From the NCBI GenBank assembly GCA_958510825.1, contig OY294050.1:43847249-43911248 (forward strand): a DNA stretch of 64,000 nt, written 5' to 3'. Of the stretch, positions 22,062 to 32,548 are shown piece by piece. Position 1 is the stretch's first letter. Every line of letters begins with the position of its first letter. Below the pieces are notes generated by a model that ran no database searches, was not told the origin of the DNA, and saw nothing but the letters and a program-made list of their open reading frames with translations. A program made the position numbers and the translations under genes. Origin of the DNA: Brachypterus glaber (Eukaryota > Arthropoda > Insecta > Coleoptera > Kateretidae).

Positions 22062-22940
22062 TATAATTTTTGGGTTCCATTTTAGCATAGGATAATTCGT
22101 TTAAGCATCATTGAGCAAAACACAAAACATCTTTTCTCCAATTGAAAAAATCAAGGAGAAATTATTGTTTTTAGGGGTGCTTGAATTTACTTATTTTTCG
22201 CTAAAAACTTGAATAACACAAAAACTACTGAAGATAGACATGAAGTATTATACATCAAAATAAAGCAAATTTAATGCAAATTTTAAAAATTAAAAAATAT
22301 ATGAGGTGTTCCATTTAAAAACTCAAAGTTAAGTGCCACTTCCGGTACAACCGGAAGTGGCACAAGCATGAAAATATTTTTAATCGATAGGCCATATTCG
22401 AAAACCCCAAAGTGCAAATTAGCAGACTTTTAAAGTTATTGGTTCTCCATAAACGTTTAATAGGCCACTTCCGTGAATAACCCTGTATTTATAACACGAT
22501 TAAAAAAAATTATATTTTAAATAAAAGCTCTTTTTAAGCCCTATAAAAAATGTTATATAGTTTTTTTGCTACAATATAATGTTTTAAAGATACAGAATTT
22601 AAAATCAAACAAATTTGCAAACTAGATGGCTCTAGTGTACAAATTTTAAGCTTCCATTCATTTGTTTTTAAAATCAATTAAAAATTGTAATTAATAAGTT
22701 TAACTTGCATCCAAGTAAAAACATATTTTTATTATTAATTTTAATTATATATTAAGTGTACAAGAAAAGCTAAAGTTTAATATAAATATTATACAAGTTA
22801 GTTTGTGCAGTGAGGAGTAGTAGTAAAATTGTAATTATGTTATGCTACCCTGTTCTAATAGCATGTTATTAGTTTTCCCAATAGTGCCGATGTTTTGACA
22901 GGGTGCTTGCAACGTTTCATCTAGTTTTGCATATATAAAA

Positions 22941-23335
22941 ACTTACTTTTAATTATATTTATGATCCGTACTTTGTTCCCAGTCACATTTCTAAAATTTT
23001 GATTGGGCACGAGACCAAAATCGGTTTGTTTCTAAACCAATAAACATAAGTTTCTATAAAGCTTTTTTTGGTCTTTTCTGACATTTAGGTATCATAAGTA
23101 TGACAAATAAAGGAATATTGATGCATGTACTGTGGAGTCTCCCTCAACTTTTAATACTAGTTTTTTTTCATCCATAACTTTTTTTGTAGCGCTTTTAAGG
23201 CTCATACTCATAAATAGTAAGTTTTGAGAAAATCGTGGTTAAATTTTGACTAGCTAAAAACTATACTTTTAGTATTACAACAGATTTAGGTTAAATTAGT
23301 TAGTTATTTTGTAAAATAGAACAAATAATAGTATA
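22941..23335. other. AT-rich intergenic DNA, no gene seen
   Basis: No supported feature. Confidence 0.4.
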
Positions 23336-23600
23336 TTAAAGGACAAGTTACATAAGACACTATTTTGGCGCACGCGTCCATGTTTGGAAAACGATCCGCG
23401 AAGCGAGGAGTTTTCTAATGGACGAGTGCGCCAAATGTCTTCTGGAAAGAGTTCTTTATACTATCTTATCTATTTGCGCGTTTTATTTTGCTTACAAGGT
23501 ACTTTAGTTTTGAATAATTTCAATGACTGATTTGGGGAATTTGTTTTATTTATATTGCTAACAATGAAACTGACAGTTAAAAAATTTTCATTTTTTTTAT
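23336..23600 (+). mobile_element. Element P, diverged partial copy
   Basis: Starts with ATAGTATATTAAAG as in the other copies, then a distinct hairpin (23367-23442, TTTGGCGCAC and GTGCGCCAAA arms; apex CCGCGAAGCGAGG), then AGAGTTCTTTATAC and TGACTGATTT blocks in the same order as copies 2 and 3. Confidence 0.55.
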
Positions 23601-23762
23601 TAAAAATTTAGAATAGTTACGAACTTTTAATGTTTTAAGTTTTATAATTATTTTGAATAAAAATGGACAAGGATATTAACTAAAGTGTATAAAGGTGTTG
23701 TAAGGGGTCTAAACATCCAAAGGGCGTTTAGAACCACCGAGTATCGGAAAATACGGAAATGC
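23601..23762. other. Possible leader of an LTR element, minus strand
   Basis: Lies just 3' of the candidate primer-binding site when read on the minus strand. No gag frame is visible. Confidence 0.25.
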
Positions 23763-23780
23763 GGATTTACTCAGGCGCCA
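23763..23780 (-). other. Candidate tRNA primer-binding site
   Basis: On the minus strand reads TGGCGCCTGAGTAAATCC. TGGCGCC is the start of the primer-binding site of many LTR retrotransposons and retroviruses and sits directly next to the candidate LTR. Confidence 0.4.
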
Positions 23781-24236
23781 GATTTAAGAAGTTTACTTTT
23801 CGATTACGAGACAAAATTGTTCAAATAAGCTAAACACAGATTTAAAGAAATAAACACTTTATTTAACACTAATAATAATTATAACACTAAAATTATATTA
23901 TGTACAGGTCATTTCGTCTTGAGGGACTTCTACCGGTTCACAGGTGTCGGGACGGGTCTCGGCCGACTTTGAGAGTAAAGGGGGTCCACTTGAAACCGTT
24001 TATCGGAATTAGCGATCACGACCCTTTAAGAAGAGGCCGATACCAACGGTCCCGTAGCACTCTTAGTAACGGGCTGTGTTTCCGCGATAGATTGTTAACA
24101 CGACTTTTCAAAGAGTGGCCGATACCAACGGTCCGGTAGCTCACTCGGTGACAGGCTGTGTTCACGTGAAAAGTGTACGATTGAAAGATACAGTTTCCGA
24201 AAACCTACAAAGTAGGTCCAGGTGACACAAAATACC
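23781..24236 (-). repeat. Candidate solo LTR, minus strand
   Basis: A GC-richer block that ends next to the primer-binding-site-like motif. On the minus strand it contains AATAAA (23858-23863) in an R/U5-like position. Its U3-like part holds two direct repeats with GGCCGATACCAACGGTCC (about 24032-24060 and 24117-24145). The outer boundary is uncertain and no second LTR is in the window, so this could be a solo or truncated LTR, or an unrelated repeat. Confidence 0.35.
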
Positions 24237-24244
24237 ACTATAAA

Positions 24245-24765
24245 AAATAATTTATGAAAAAAACAGAAGATTTTCTACTGATACTTTATATGATCAAACT
24301 ATTATATCATCAAAGTTATCATGAATATAATACTAGATCTACCTCTAACAACAATTTGTCTGTTAAAAAGTGTGCAAAAACTCATTCCTCATTTGTCGAA
24401 TTTTTAGGTCCAAAACTGTACAACATTCTACCTATAAACATTAAATCTGAAAATAGAATAATCCGGTTCAAGAACATGATAAATTCCTTTCTTTTTAACA
24501 ATAAAAATGTATAGAAAGTTAACGCATTTTTTATTAGTATTTTTCACTGTAACCCTCACTTGATAATATCTTCAAACTATTATAAATGTTTTTACTGTTA
24601 TTGTAATTTTTACTTGTATTTTATGTTAATGTATTTTATTTACTAGTATTACATATTAATTAATAAGATAATTAGAATTAGTTCGAAATACTATACAAGC
24701 TGGCTGCAGCATAGTGTGTGTCATTATATTTATGTATATTATTGTATATAAATAAAAAAAAGCTC
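24245..24765 (+). mobile_element. 5'-truncated LINE, 3' end
   Basis: Covers the C-terminal fragment and a ~250-bp 3' UTR that ends at TATAAATAAAAAAAAG (24750-24765). It begins directly after the candidate LTR. Confidence 0.6.
24254..24514 (+). pseudogene. LINE C-terminal fragment
   Basis: An 86-codon frame with YHEYNTRSTSNN, then SFVEFLGPKLYNILPINIK, the conserved closing block of many non-LTR retrotransposon ORF2 proteins. The RT domain is absent, so only the last part of the ORF and the 3' UTR are kept. The real coding part starts near residue 15; the start codon is incidental. Confidence 0.7.
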
Positions 24766-25214
24766 GCTGTGGTCTGCCATCTTAATTTTTTTTTCAATTT
24801 TTTTTTTTTAATTTTAAAATTGTTGAAACATTTTAAAAACCGTAAGTTTAAAAAATCGGATTCTAATTCAGAATCCCAAGATATAACGAAAAAAAACATT
24901 AAAAGAATCTAGAATGTAAAAAAACTTAGATTAGACTAGTGTAACCAGTTTTTTAGAATTTTAATTTTCAAAGAAAAAAAGGTTACAAATTATTTAACAG
25001 AAAATATTATATTTGCTTTCTACAAATATTTGTCTAATATATTATTCTCAGCAAAAGTGTACTTACATACCATCGTAAGTGAAAAAGTTTCCTACTGCCG
25101 CCTGGGAACGAAAGTTTTTACTTCCTAAATTACATGTTACATGTTTACGATAAGTCAAGAATAATTTGTTAAACTCTAGTTACTAGAGATTTTCGCATAC
25201 GCAGTTTTCGTCTA
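24766..25214. other. AT-rich intergenic DNA with one dispersed repeat
   Basis: Contains the second copy (25078-25175) of the repeat at 905-1000. Otherwise nothing recognised. Confidence 0.4.
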
Positions 25215-25268
25215 TACACGGTAAAAATAAATACATTAAATTACATAGTCCGTAAATGGTAACATGTT

Positions 25269-27301
25269 TAAATAGTAATAGTAATAGTAATTTATTGACC
25301 AAATAAGATACACTGAGTACGTGTTGGTAAGTCATCATAACGAATAGTAATAAAATAAATACAGAATCTAAATAAATACATAATCCAAATAAACACAATA
25401 CTATAAAATTAAAATAAAAAAGAATAAAACATTGAAATACAATTAAACAACTACAACAGTAAAAATGATTTAAAATACCAATAATTTATAACAATTTTGT
25501 TACGTATTGGTCAAGGGAGTATATGGTTTTTTCCAATAAATAGTTTTTAACTAATCTTTTAAAAGTATTTACATTAGTCACAGAGCGTAATTTACCTGGT
25601 AATTTATTAAAAAAAGAAACACATTTATATACAGGAGCATTTTCAAATAGCGCGGTCTTATGTTTAGGTATTATTAATTTAGTCCCATGTCTTTGTGGAT
25701 AATAGTGTAAGTCCGAACATTTTTCAAATACATCTATGTATTTCTTGACAACACACTTAAAAATATATAAAGAACAAACAGTTAACATTTTTTTATCTTT
25801 AAAAATACCTTGACAGCTATCCCCATATTTTATATCAAAAATGAGACGAATAATTCTTTTTTGAGCTACTAGCACTCTATTTATGTTTTTGCCGTTTCCC
25901 CAACAAATGACGTTGTATGACAGGTGAGAATATACCATAGAGTAATAGATACTTAAAATGCCAGATTCGTCTAGGTCATTTTTCATTTTTAAAATAGCGT
26001 AGTACGCTGACTTTAGTTTTTTGCACACATGCGCAATGTGGTCATCCCATGTTAAGTCACCATTAAAAATGGTACCCAAAAATTTAGCACTGGGTGATAA
26101 CTCTAGGTTTTGAATTCTGAAATTGGAATTCAACTTTTTTCTGTTAAAGAAATTTATAGCTACGGTTTTAGAATTATTCATTATCAGTTTATTTTTTTCA
26201 CACTATTTCTCGAAGTCTTTAATCACTTGCAGCAATAATTTATGTAGGTCCTCAGGTGTTGAGGCTGAAATTAAAATTGTTGAATCATCTGCAAAGAGGA
26301 TAACAAGACCTTTTCTGATATGTATTGGCAAATCATTAATGTAAATCAGAAATAATAGTGGCCCAAGGATAGAGCCTTGAGGCACACCCAGTTTTACAAA
26401 ATAGGGGTTTGATCTATATTTTCTATTAAGCTTAACAATTAGTCTTCTATGATTCATATAAGAATACAACCAGTTAATAATGTGTTGCGGAAAATTCATA
26501 TGGTTAAGTTTGTATCTAAGATTGGATGGACAAACCGTGTCAAATGCTTTTGACATATCAAACAGTAATGAAACAACGTAGTTACCGTTGTCAATTTCAG
26601 CGTAAACAAAGTTTAAAAAGTCAAATGACGCGGTTTCCACAGATCTATTGCTTCGAAACCCGTGTTGTGACGTTGTAAGAATATTATTACTTTCCAGATA
26701 ACTAGTTATGGCCTTAAATGCTATCTTTTCCATAACTTTAGAAAAAGTGTCCAACATTGAAATTTGTCTGTAATTGTCTATATCTTCCAGCTTACCCTTT
26801 TTGTGAATTGGTTTCACTAGCGCTGTTTTAAAAACATCGGGAAAATGGCCCTGGATAAAAGATTGGTTAACCAAGTAGGTAAATGGTTTTGCAACTAAAT
26901 CAATAATTTTATGTATATTTAGGACAGATAAACCATCAGTACCGCTAGACCTTTTATTATTTATTTGAGACAAAGCATTAAGAATGTCCACTTCACAAAT
27001 CGGAAAGATGTTAAATGGTCTATTACAATTATGAAATGCATAAGTGCAGTCTAGTGTAACATTTATTAATAAAATGGCTTTTTACAGTTTTCGGCAATGT
27101 TTGAAAAATAATCCCCAAAGATGTTAGCAATATCTGAAGGTTTGTCATATGATTTAGAGTTATATTTAATTTTTGTTATTTCATTTTGTTTTGCTGATCT
27201 ACCTAATTTAAAATTAATTATTTCCCACGTTGTCTTGCATTTATTTTTACTATTTATAATTTTTTCTTTATAAAACTGTTTTTTTGAATTTGAAATGTTA
27301 T
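25269..27301 (-). mobile_element. LINE insertion with perfect 34-bp target duplication
   Basis: Identical 34-bp flanks (25235-25268 and 27302-27335, beginning ATTAAATTACATAGTCCGTA) mark the insertion. The 3' end, on the left, has a tail of TTACTA repeats (25270-25295). The 5' end is truncated at 27301 within the region between endonuclease and RT domains. Confidence 0.9.
25486..27301 (-). pseudogene. LINE reverse transcriptase, one stop and one frameshift
   Basis: The frame holds the linker before RT (NKCKTTWEIINFKLGRSAKQ), the RT domain with DNYRQISML, TSQHGFRSNRS, DMSKAFDTV, GVPQGSILGPLLF and the catalytic FADD, then the C-terminal thumb-like region (SAKFLGTIFNGDLTWDDHIA, ICWGNGKN, VSFFNKLPGKLR). 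Two lesions are visible. An in-frame TAG at 26203-26205 replaces the expected Trp codon in FEK-W-CEKNKLIMNNSK, a single G-to-A change. A one-base shift lies near an A-run at about 27075-27090. Both ORF halves are otherwise in one frame. The endonuclease domain is missing. It is a different LINE family from the one at 2.1 kb (FADD rather than YADD). Confidence 0.85.
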
Positions 27302-28239
27302 ATTAAATTACATAGTCCGTAAATGGTAACATGTTGCCATAGACCGAAATGGTAAAAATTACATAGTCCGTAATGGTAATGTTGTGCATAGACCGGAACA
27401 GTAAAAATTACATAGTCCACAATGGTAATATTTTGCATAGACCGGAAAGGTATAGTCCAGAATGGTAATACTTTGCATAGACTGGAACGCTAAAAATTAC
27501 ATAGTCCAGGATGGCTTGGACTTGAAATTTGAAAAAAAATATTTACTACTTAGAAAATGTTTGTTCCAAATTACAAGTCTATGTGTCAAAGCTTTTTGAA
27601 ATATCGTAGCGTAAAGTTCATTTGGTTTAACAAACCAAACGATTTGCACCCTTAATACGAGTATAAACTGCTTACATCTTTCTTTAAAGATCTATTGGTT
27701 GATAAAGATCGTAATTTATAATGAACGTAAATTTTAGGCCACAAATAAAGCATTTAAATATCGTACATAAATAATATTTACCTTTTTTACAATTTTAACA
27801 CTTTAACCTAGCAGCATGCGTCGCTATCTCTCTAACAATAACAATATTAAACGGTCCGTCTCATGATGCGACGTCCAAAGCGCACGCGGCTTAAAATAAC
27901 ATAGCCCGACATTGTAAAATCATGTAAAAATATGTAAATCAATGTAAATATACTTTTTTACATTATTTTACATTCTTTTACATTCTTTTAGCTTCTTTTA
28001 CATTCGTTTACATTCTTTTACATTATTTTACATTCTTTTACATAATTTTATGAAATATACTTAGTCCAGAATAGTAAATTTACTATTCCGTACTACGTAA
28101 ATTCATGTATTTTTACATTATTTTACATGCAGTTTTTACAGTGTAGTTTTATTTTTCACGATACGGTTATTTCCCATATTTAACTTCACCATGATACCTT
28201 CTGTTTCATTCATTATTCAACCATACATTACATTACATG

Positions 28240-28493
28240 TTTGTTTAACCTCGTACTATTCTACTTAATTAAGCATCCCCTAAGTCCAGGACTTGTGTGG
28301 GCTAGTAGTAGAGGGAACCACCGGCTTATACTGACTTTCGAACCAGTTTCTAGGGAGTTTCCGTTTCACTTATCGCCGTTCGCCAAGTTTTAATTTTCAA
28401 TTAACTGAAAAAGGCAAATCGGCGCCAGTGAGAATCGAACTCACGATAGTAGACTTGCTATGCATACGCGCTAGCCACTACGCTATGCCTCCC
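28240..28493 (-). mobile_element. SINE family 2, full copy, minus strand
   Basis: Inverse match to 8880-9140 from the CAAA tail side (28240) to the GGGAGGC start (28493). The B-box GTTCGATTC and A-box TGGCGTAGTGG equivalents are kept, with small changes. A hairpin AAAGTTGGTA...TACCAACTTT follows at 28494-28524. Confidence 0.8.
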
Positions 28494-28524
28494 AAAGTTG
28501 GTATCTTTTGGGCTACCAACTTTG

Positions 28525-28984
28525 TATAGTCCAAAGTTAAAACAATTTAAAATTTCACAAGACAATACCCCCCTTATGTCTTGCCCTAGGTAAAATACTC
28601 TAAAATGAAAAACAAGAAAATAATAATTTTTTAAATTGTTAGAAACACTAAAAAATTCGCCGCGGGCAATTTTTTTTAATCTGAAACACTATAAAATGAA
28701 AAATTAAAAAGTCTTGTTGATTTGTGTTGTATTAATATAAATTTTTGTTATTTTTGAAATATTTTTTTTGTATTTTTATTAAATATTATGTTTATACTGC
28801 ACAAGTCCTAATTTCCCACTGCACATTTAAATTTCCCACTGCACATTTTTTGTTCAACCGCACTGTAAAATAATCCCTGCTCTGGAGGTCAGGTAATTTT
28901 GTCTAGAAATAATTCAGGGTTTTAATTTTGGGCTTATTTTTTAGGGCTTAGGGCCGCAAATAAATAAAAAACTATTTTGTGACC
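28525..28984. other. AT-rich intergenic DNA, no gene seen
   Basis: Only a short tandem of TTTCCCACTGCACATTT (28811-28850). Confidence 0.4.
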
Positions 28985-29750
28985 TTGAACTCGATTTGGA
29001 GTTGTAATTTTTTTGACTTTTTTTTCACAAAAGAAAGATTTTTTAAAATATCTCGAGATCGGTGCATCCTAGGACAAAAAATGTTTTATACGAAAAGGAC
29101 CAAATTTCCCACATTTTTTGTGCCGTGTATTTTTTTACGACATAACTAAATCACGGCACAGCCTTAAACATTACACTGTAGGTTTTTAGCGTTTGGACTT
29201 TTTTAGAATATCTATGCGGACATTGTTAGAGATCCAAGTAAAAAGGACATGTTACACGTCATTTTAAAGGCCATTTTAAAGGCTTTTTCATGCATATAAC
29301 GGTGATTTTAAATTAAAAATCGCTTTACTGAATCTCGAGATAATAGAGCCTTAATCTTAATCACAAATGGGTGATTTATTTTAAAATTTGCAATTTTTAA
29401 AAAATTTAAAAGAAAGCCAGATAGATTGTTTTTAATTTTTATTTAAAATGTTCTAAGAGGCATGCCTAATCGACTTATAAAGAAAAAAATTGTTTTTTCG
29501 AAAAAAGAAAATAAAACGCTAAAAACCTACAGTGCAACGTTTAAGGCAGTGCCGTGGATTAATTATAAATCGTACTAAAAAATACATACCACAAAAAATG
29601 TTGGAAATTGGGTCCTCTTTATTTTCATATAGAGCATTTTTTGTCTTAGGATGCACCAATCTTGATATATTTTGAAATCCGTTTTTTTTTGAAAAATACG
29701 TAAAAAAATGACAGTTCCAAATCAAATTTAATTCCTTTTTTTGTTTTTTC
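28985..29750. mobile_element. Fold-back element
   Basis: Inverted arms of about 220 bp: left 29000-29215 (GGTGCATCCTAGGACAAAAA, CCTACAGTG inverse) and right 29515-29745 (TTTTTGTCTTAGGATGCACC). The centre is unpaired. The ends are diverged and no duplication is clear. Confidence 0.65.
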
Positions 29751-29899
29751 AGGAAAAGTCGCTTTTATTGACTTGACGACTGGACTATTGTGTCACTTCA
29801 AGTAATTTTATAACCGGAATTAATTTTTTATGTCTAGTTGGTCTGAATCTTTCTATTTTAATTTGACGTTTTATCATAATTTAAGTGTAATAACTAAAT

Positions 29900-30545
29900 C
29901 TAGATGAAACGTTGCAAGCACCCTGTCAAAACATCGGCACTATTGTACACTAGAGCCATCTAGTTTGCAAATTTCAAACTAGGTTTTGTTGGACTTTAAA
30001 TTCTGTATCTTTAAAACATTACATTCTAGCAAAAAACTGTATATAACATTTTTTATAGGGCTTAAAAAGAGCTTTTATTTAAAATATAATTTTTTGAAAT
30101 CGAGTTATAAATATGTGAGATATGCTAAAAAAACCTTTTACTGCTTTAAACGCCAATATCTCGAAAACGATGCGTTTTAGGAAAACGTTGTTTATAACAT
30201 TTTTTGACCAATTTAAAATTATCTTTTATATAAGTGTTAAATTAACCAAATACAATAATAATTGCCTTAATTATAAACAAAAAACGCTAAAAATAGGAGT
30301 TTACCCCCAAAATCTAATCAGCTCTTCGGAATACGATAAGAAACAATATGCAATACGATATCTCATGTAGAAATGGAGTTAGAGAGTTTAAACCGAGACA
30401 GACAGACAGACGGACGCAAAATCAGTTTGACTCAGAATGGTCTAAAACGTTGAGAAATGTGAAAAAAACGTGGTCAAAGATTTTGACTTTTCGGCGAAGA
30501 TTTCAATACATCGGCACTCTTAGTAGCACTAAGTGCCGATGTAAT
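29900..30545 (+). mobile_element. Element Z, copy 2
   Basis: Starts CTAGATGAAACGTTGCAAGC and ends with the hairpin ACATCGGCACT...AGTGCCGATGT at 30508-30542. Internally holds TATCTCGAAAACGATGCG and a GACAGACAGACGGACG tract. The sequence ACATCGGCACT also occurs 26 bases from the 5' end, so the element has inverted near-terminal motifs. Two small open frames here are not conserved as proteins. Confidence 0.7.
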
Positions 30546-30636
30546 CTAATTGACCCTAATTCTTTAATAAAATATAGCCAATTTAGTAATCATTTTATTT
30601 ATTTTATGCTTATACTTATTTATACATGGATAAAAC

Positions 30637-30888
30637 AACGAACTAATAACTCTTTTCTCTAGAATACGCATACCGTTAATATAAAGTATCGCCAACATAT
30701 CGGTTTGTTTATAAACAAATAGTTGGTATATTCAGGCCTGAACAATAACAATAACCAGTAACTGTTATTGTTGTCTCTGTTAGAACAAAGCTGTGTGAGT
30801 AAGACAGACGTATATATATGTTGGCTACGTTTTTGTCAGTTTTTACGAATGAAATGCCTATTCTAGAATAAAGAGTTATTAGTTCGTT
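30637..30888. mobile_element. MITE with perfect 10-bp target duplication
   Basis: The inverted ends AACGAACTAATAACTCTTT and its inverse extend for about 30 bp. TGGATAAAAC flanks both sides (30627-30636, 30889-30898). The 252-bp length and 9-10-bp duplication fit Mutator-like elements. The interior has dyads such as GTTTGTTTATAAACAAA and AATAACAGTTAC-type inverse pairs. Confidence 0.85.
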
Positions 30889-30980
30889 TGGATAAAACTA
30901 TAGCATAATTAATATAGTAAATATGTTATAAAATACAACAAAATCCTGTAGTATATAGGTAAATATATTTTTATCCAGGG

Positions 30981-31008
30981 CCGTGATTAATAGGCCTATT
31001 AATCACGG
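30981..31008. repeat. Perfect 28-bp palindrome
   Basis: CCGTGATTAATAGG is followed without a loop by its exact inverse. Confidence 0.9.
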
Positions 31009-31086
31009 GTCTGTAAAAATAAACCGTTTAAACTTCAAAACAGCAGTGGATAAAGTATAGTATTCTACTCGTGTATATAGCTAACA

Positions 31087-31290
31087 AACTGGTTCGAAAG
31101 TGAGTATTAGCCGGTGGTTCCCTCTACTACTAGCCCACACAAGTCCTGGACTTAAGGGATGCTTAATTAAGTAGAATAGTACGAGGTTAAAACAAACAAA
31201 CTTTAAACATGTTTATGTTTGTTTTTAACCTCGTACTATTCTACTTAATTAAGCATCCCCTAAGTCCAGGACTTGTGTGGTCTAGTAGTT
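31087..31290. mobile_element. Two SINE family 2 3' parts, tail to tail
   Basis: 31087-31200 is a plus-strand 3' part and 31217-31290 a minus-strand 3' part of the SINE at 8880. Their CAAA tails face each other over about 16 bp, so the locus can form a long hairpin. Confidence 0.75.
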
Positions 31291-31570
31291 TGGGGCAAAA
31301 ATGTGTTAAGCCTAATACATTTTTTCGTCTAGGGACGCCTTAAATTAAGCATTTTTAGTATTTTGTCACGAAAAAGTTGTTAAACGAATTAAAAATATGA
31401 AAGTTGTAAATTTAGGAAAAAGTTGTATATTTCACAAAAAAGTTGTAATTTTTATTAATTATAAATATAAAAGTTGTCAACTACATAATATATTTTTGGT
31501 TAAGTTAATTATATTTAATTAATTGAAAAACTTGGTACATTTTTAAAATGAGGAAAAATATATTTGTAAT
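31291..31570. other. AT-rich intergenic DNA, no gene seen
   Basis: Nothing beyond repeated AAAAGTTGTA-like words (31367-31470). Confidence 0.35.
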
Positions 31571-31830
31571 AATATACTATTTTACTATTCCTTACAACTA
31601 CGTTTGTTTTGATTAACACAGTCGTCCAAACCAAAGTGACTGTTCCTTACAATTATTTTTCTACTCCATATAGCATATGAAAAAGATTCGATTTTCACAG
31701 TTGTCCTTATACTGATATGTGGCTCTGAAGAGTGCTAACAAGCACGAAGTCGATCAGTCAGTTTGGGGTGGGGGGGCGACTGCGTTAATCAAAACAAAAG
31801 TAGTTGTAAGGAATAGTAAAATAGTATATT
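31571..31830. mobile_element. MITE, 260 bp, ~53-bp TIRs
   Basis: The ends AATATACTATTTTACTATTC and its inverse continue through CCTTACAACTAC and TTGATTAACACAGTCG with few mismatches. The target duplication is not resolved because the flanks are AT repeats. Confidence 0.75.
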
Positions 31831-32344
31831 ATTAATTACATTTGTTTCAAATTTTAAAAATCTAAAATTTTATATTTTTAACAGACTAAATTTCGAGTTC
31901 AAGATAGTTGTGGGAGGTTTCCCCTATCTCCCCCCCCCCCATAGCTACGGTCTGTTTCAATACAGATACTCATATTCGTTTACATAATTACTTCCCCTAT
32001 TTTTGGTATATCTATCTTTTCTATTTCCTGATTATTGTATCTCGACACAGACGCATATATCTGGTCTCAAAACTGTATCTGATGGTTTCCTCTCTCGGTA
32101 GTGATTTTATCTCTTAACTGTATATAATATCTACCCTTTGTCCTGTCCTTTTATCCTGTTCCCTTTTCTGAATGGTATTATATTTTTCGCTTCAAAACTC
32201 GCCTTATTATGGCCATTTTTTTTTTCGATATCCTTGATTGTATCTAATCTGAGCCTATTCATTTTAAAATGAGATTGGATTTTACCGTGTCGCGTAAAGG
32301 TCCTGCAGTTCTGCGCAGAGTTCTTTTAGCTAGAGTTTGTAATT
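31831..32344. other. Intergenic, no gene seen
   Basis: Contains a C-run at 31930-31942; no ORF with recognisable homology. Confidence 0.35.
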
Positions 32345-32345
32345 T

Positions 32346-32384
32346 GAGGACCTCTATTTATTTATTTATTTATTTATTTATTTA
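32346..32384 (+). repeat. (ATTT)n microsatellite
   Basis: About nine uninterrupted TTTA/ATTT units. Confidence 0.95.
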
Positions 32385-32548
32385 CATCTTTAAATATATT
32401 CTTGTTCTTTATTAAAATTTAATGTTGAATATTTTTCTCGCTTTAAGAACATTTTTTTTTTTAAATAATACATTCAATTCCAAATACCAACGTTTCGCCC
32501 CTTTTTGTACGGGCTTCTTCAGGGCGACTTTGTTAATTTGAATATATA

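Larger units (their letters stand above)
20503..22485. mobile_element. Fold-back element with a second element at its centre
   Basis: The ends CAGGGTTATTCACGGAAGTG and its inverse are flanked by TA (20501-20502, 22486-22487). The outer arms, 20503-20926 and 22062-22485, are each 424 bp and inverted, and include GCCACTTCCGG hairpins. The dyad centre reads TTTATATAATT and is exactly where the inner TA-type element inserted. Confidence 0.85.
20171..22940 (-). mobile_element. Element Z, copy 1, split by a fold-back insertion
   Basis: Minus-strand copy of a ~640-bp repeat also found at 29900-30545 and 34986-35602. Its 5' end (CTAGATGAAACGTTGCAAGC on the minus strand, 22902-22921) and 3' hairpin (ACATCGGCACTTAGT...; 20192-20226) are recognisable. 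The copy is interrupted by the fold-back element 20503-22485 and has about 240 bp of extra sequence at 22642-22881. Confidence 0.7.
25217..28143. mobile_element. MITE A, copy 2, split by a LINE
   Basis: Same ends as the copy at 14785-15599, flanked by TA (25215-25216, 28144-28145). It has four of the ~50-bp GCATAGACCGG units (27303-27520) and a degraded 10-bp array (27957-28050). Removing the LINE and one target duplication leaves about 860 bp. Confidence 0.8.

Noticed and set aside
20171..30545. Element Z as a Helitron
   Set aside because: The 3' hairpin is suggestive, but the 5' TC and 3' CTRR ends and insertion between A and T are not consistent among copies.
32470..32535. Hammerhead ribozyme on the minus strand (CTGAAGA, GAAACGTTGG)
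   Set aside because: CTGAAGA and GAAA are present with a GCCC/GGGC stem, but there is an extra A at stem II, and no complementary stem I or credible cleavage site. Possibly a decayed relic.
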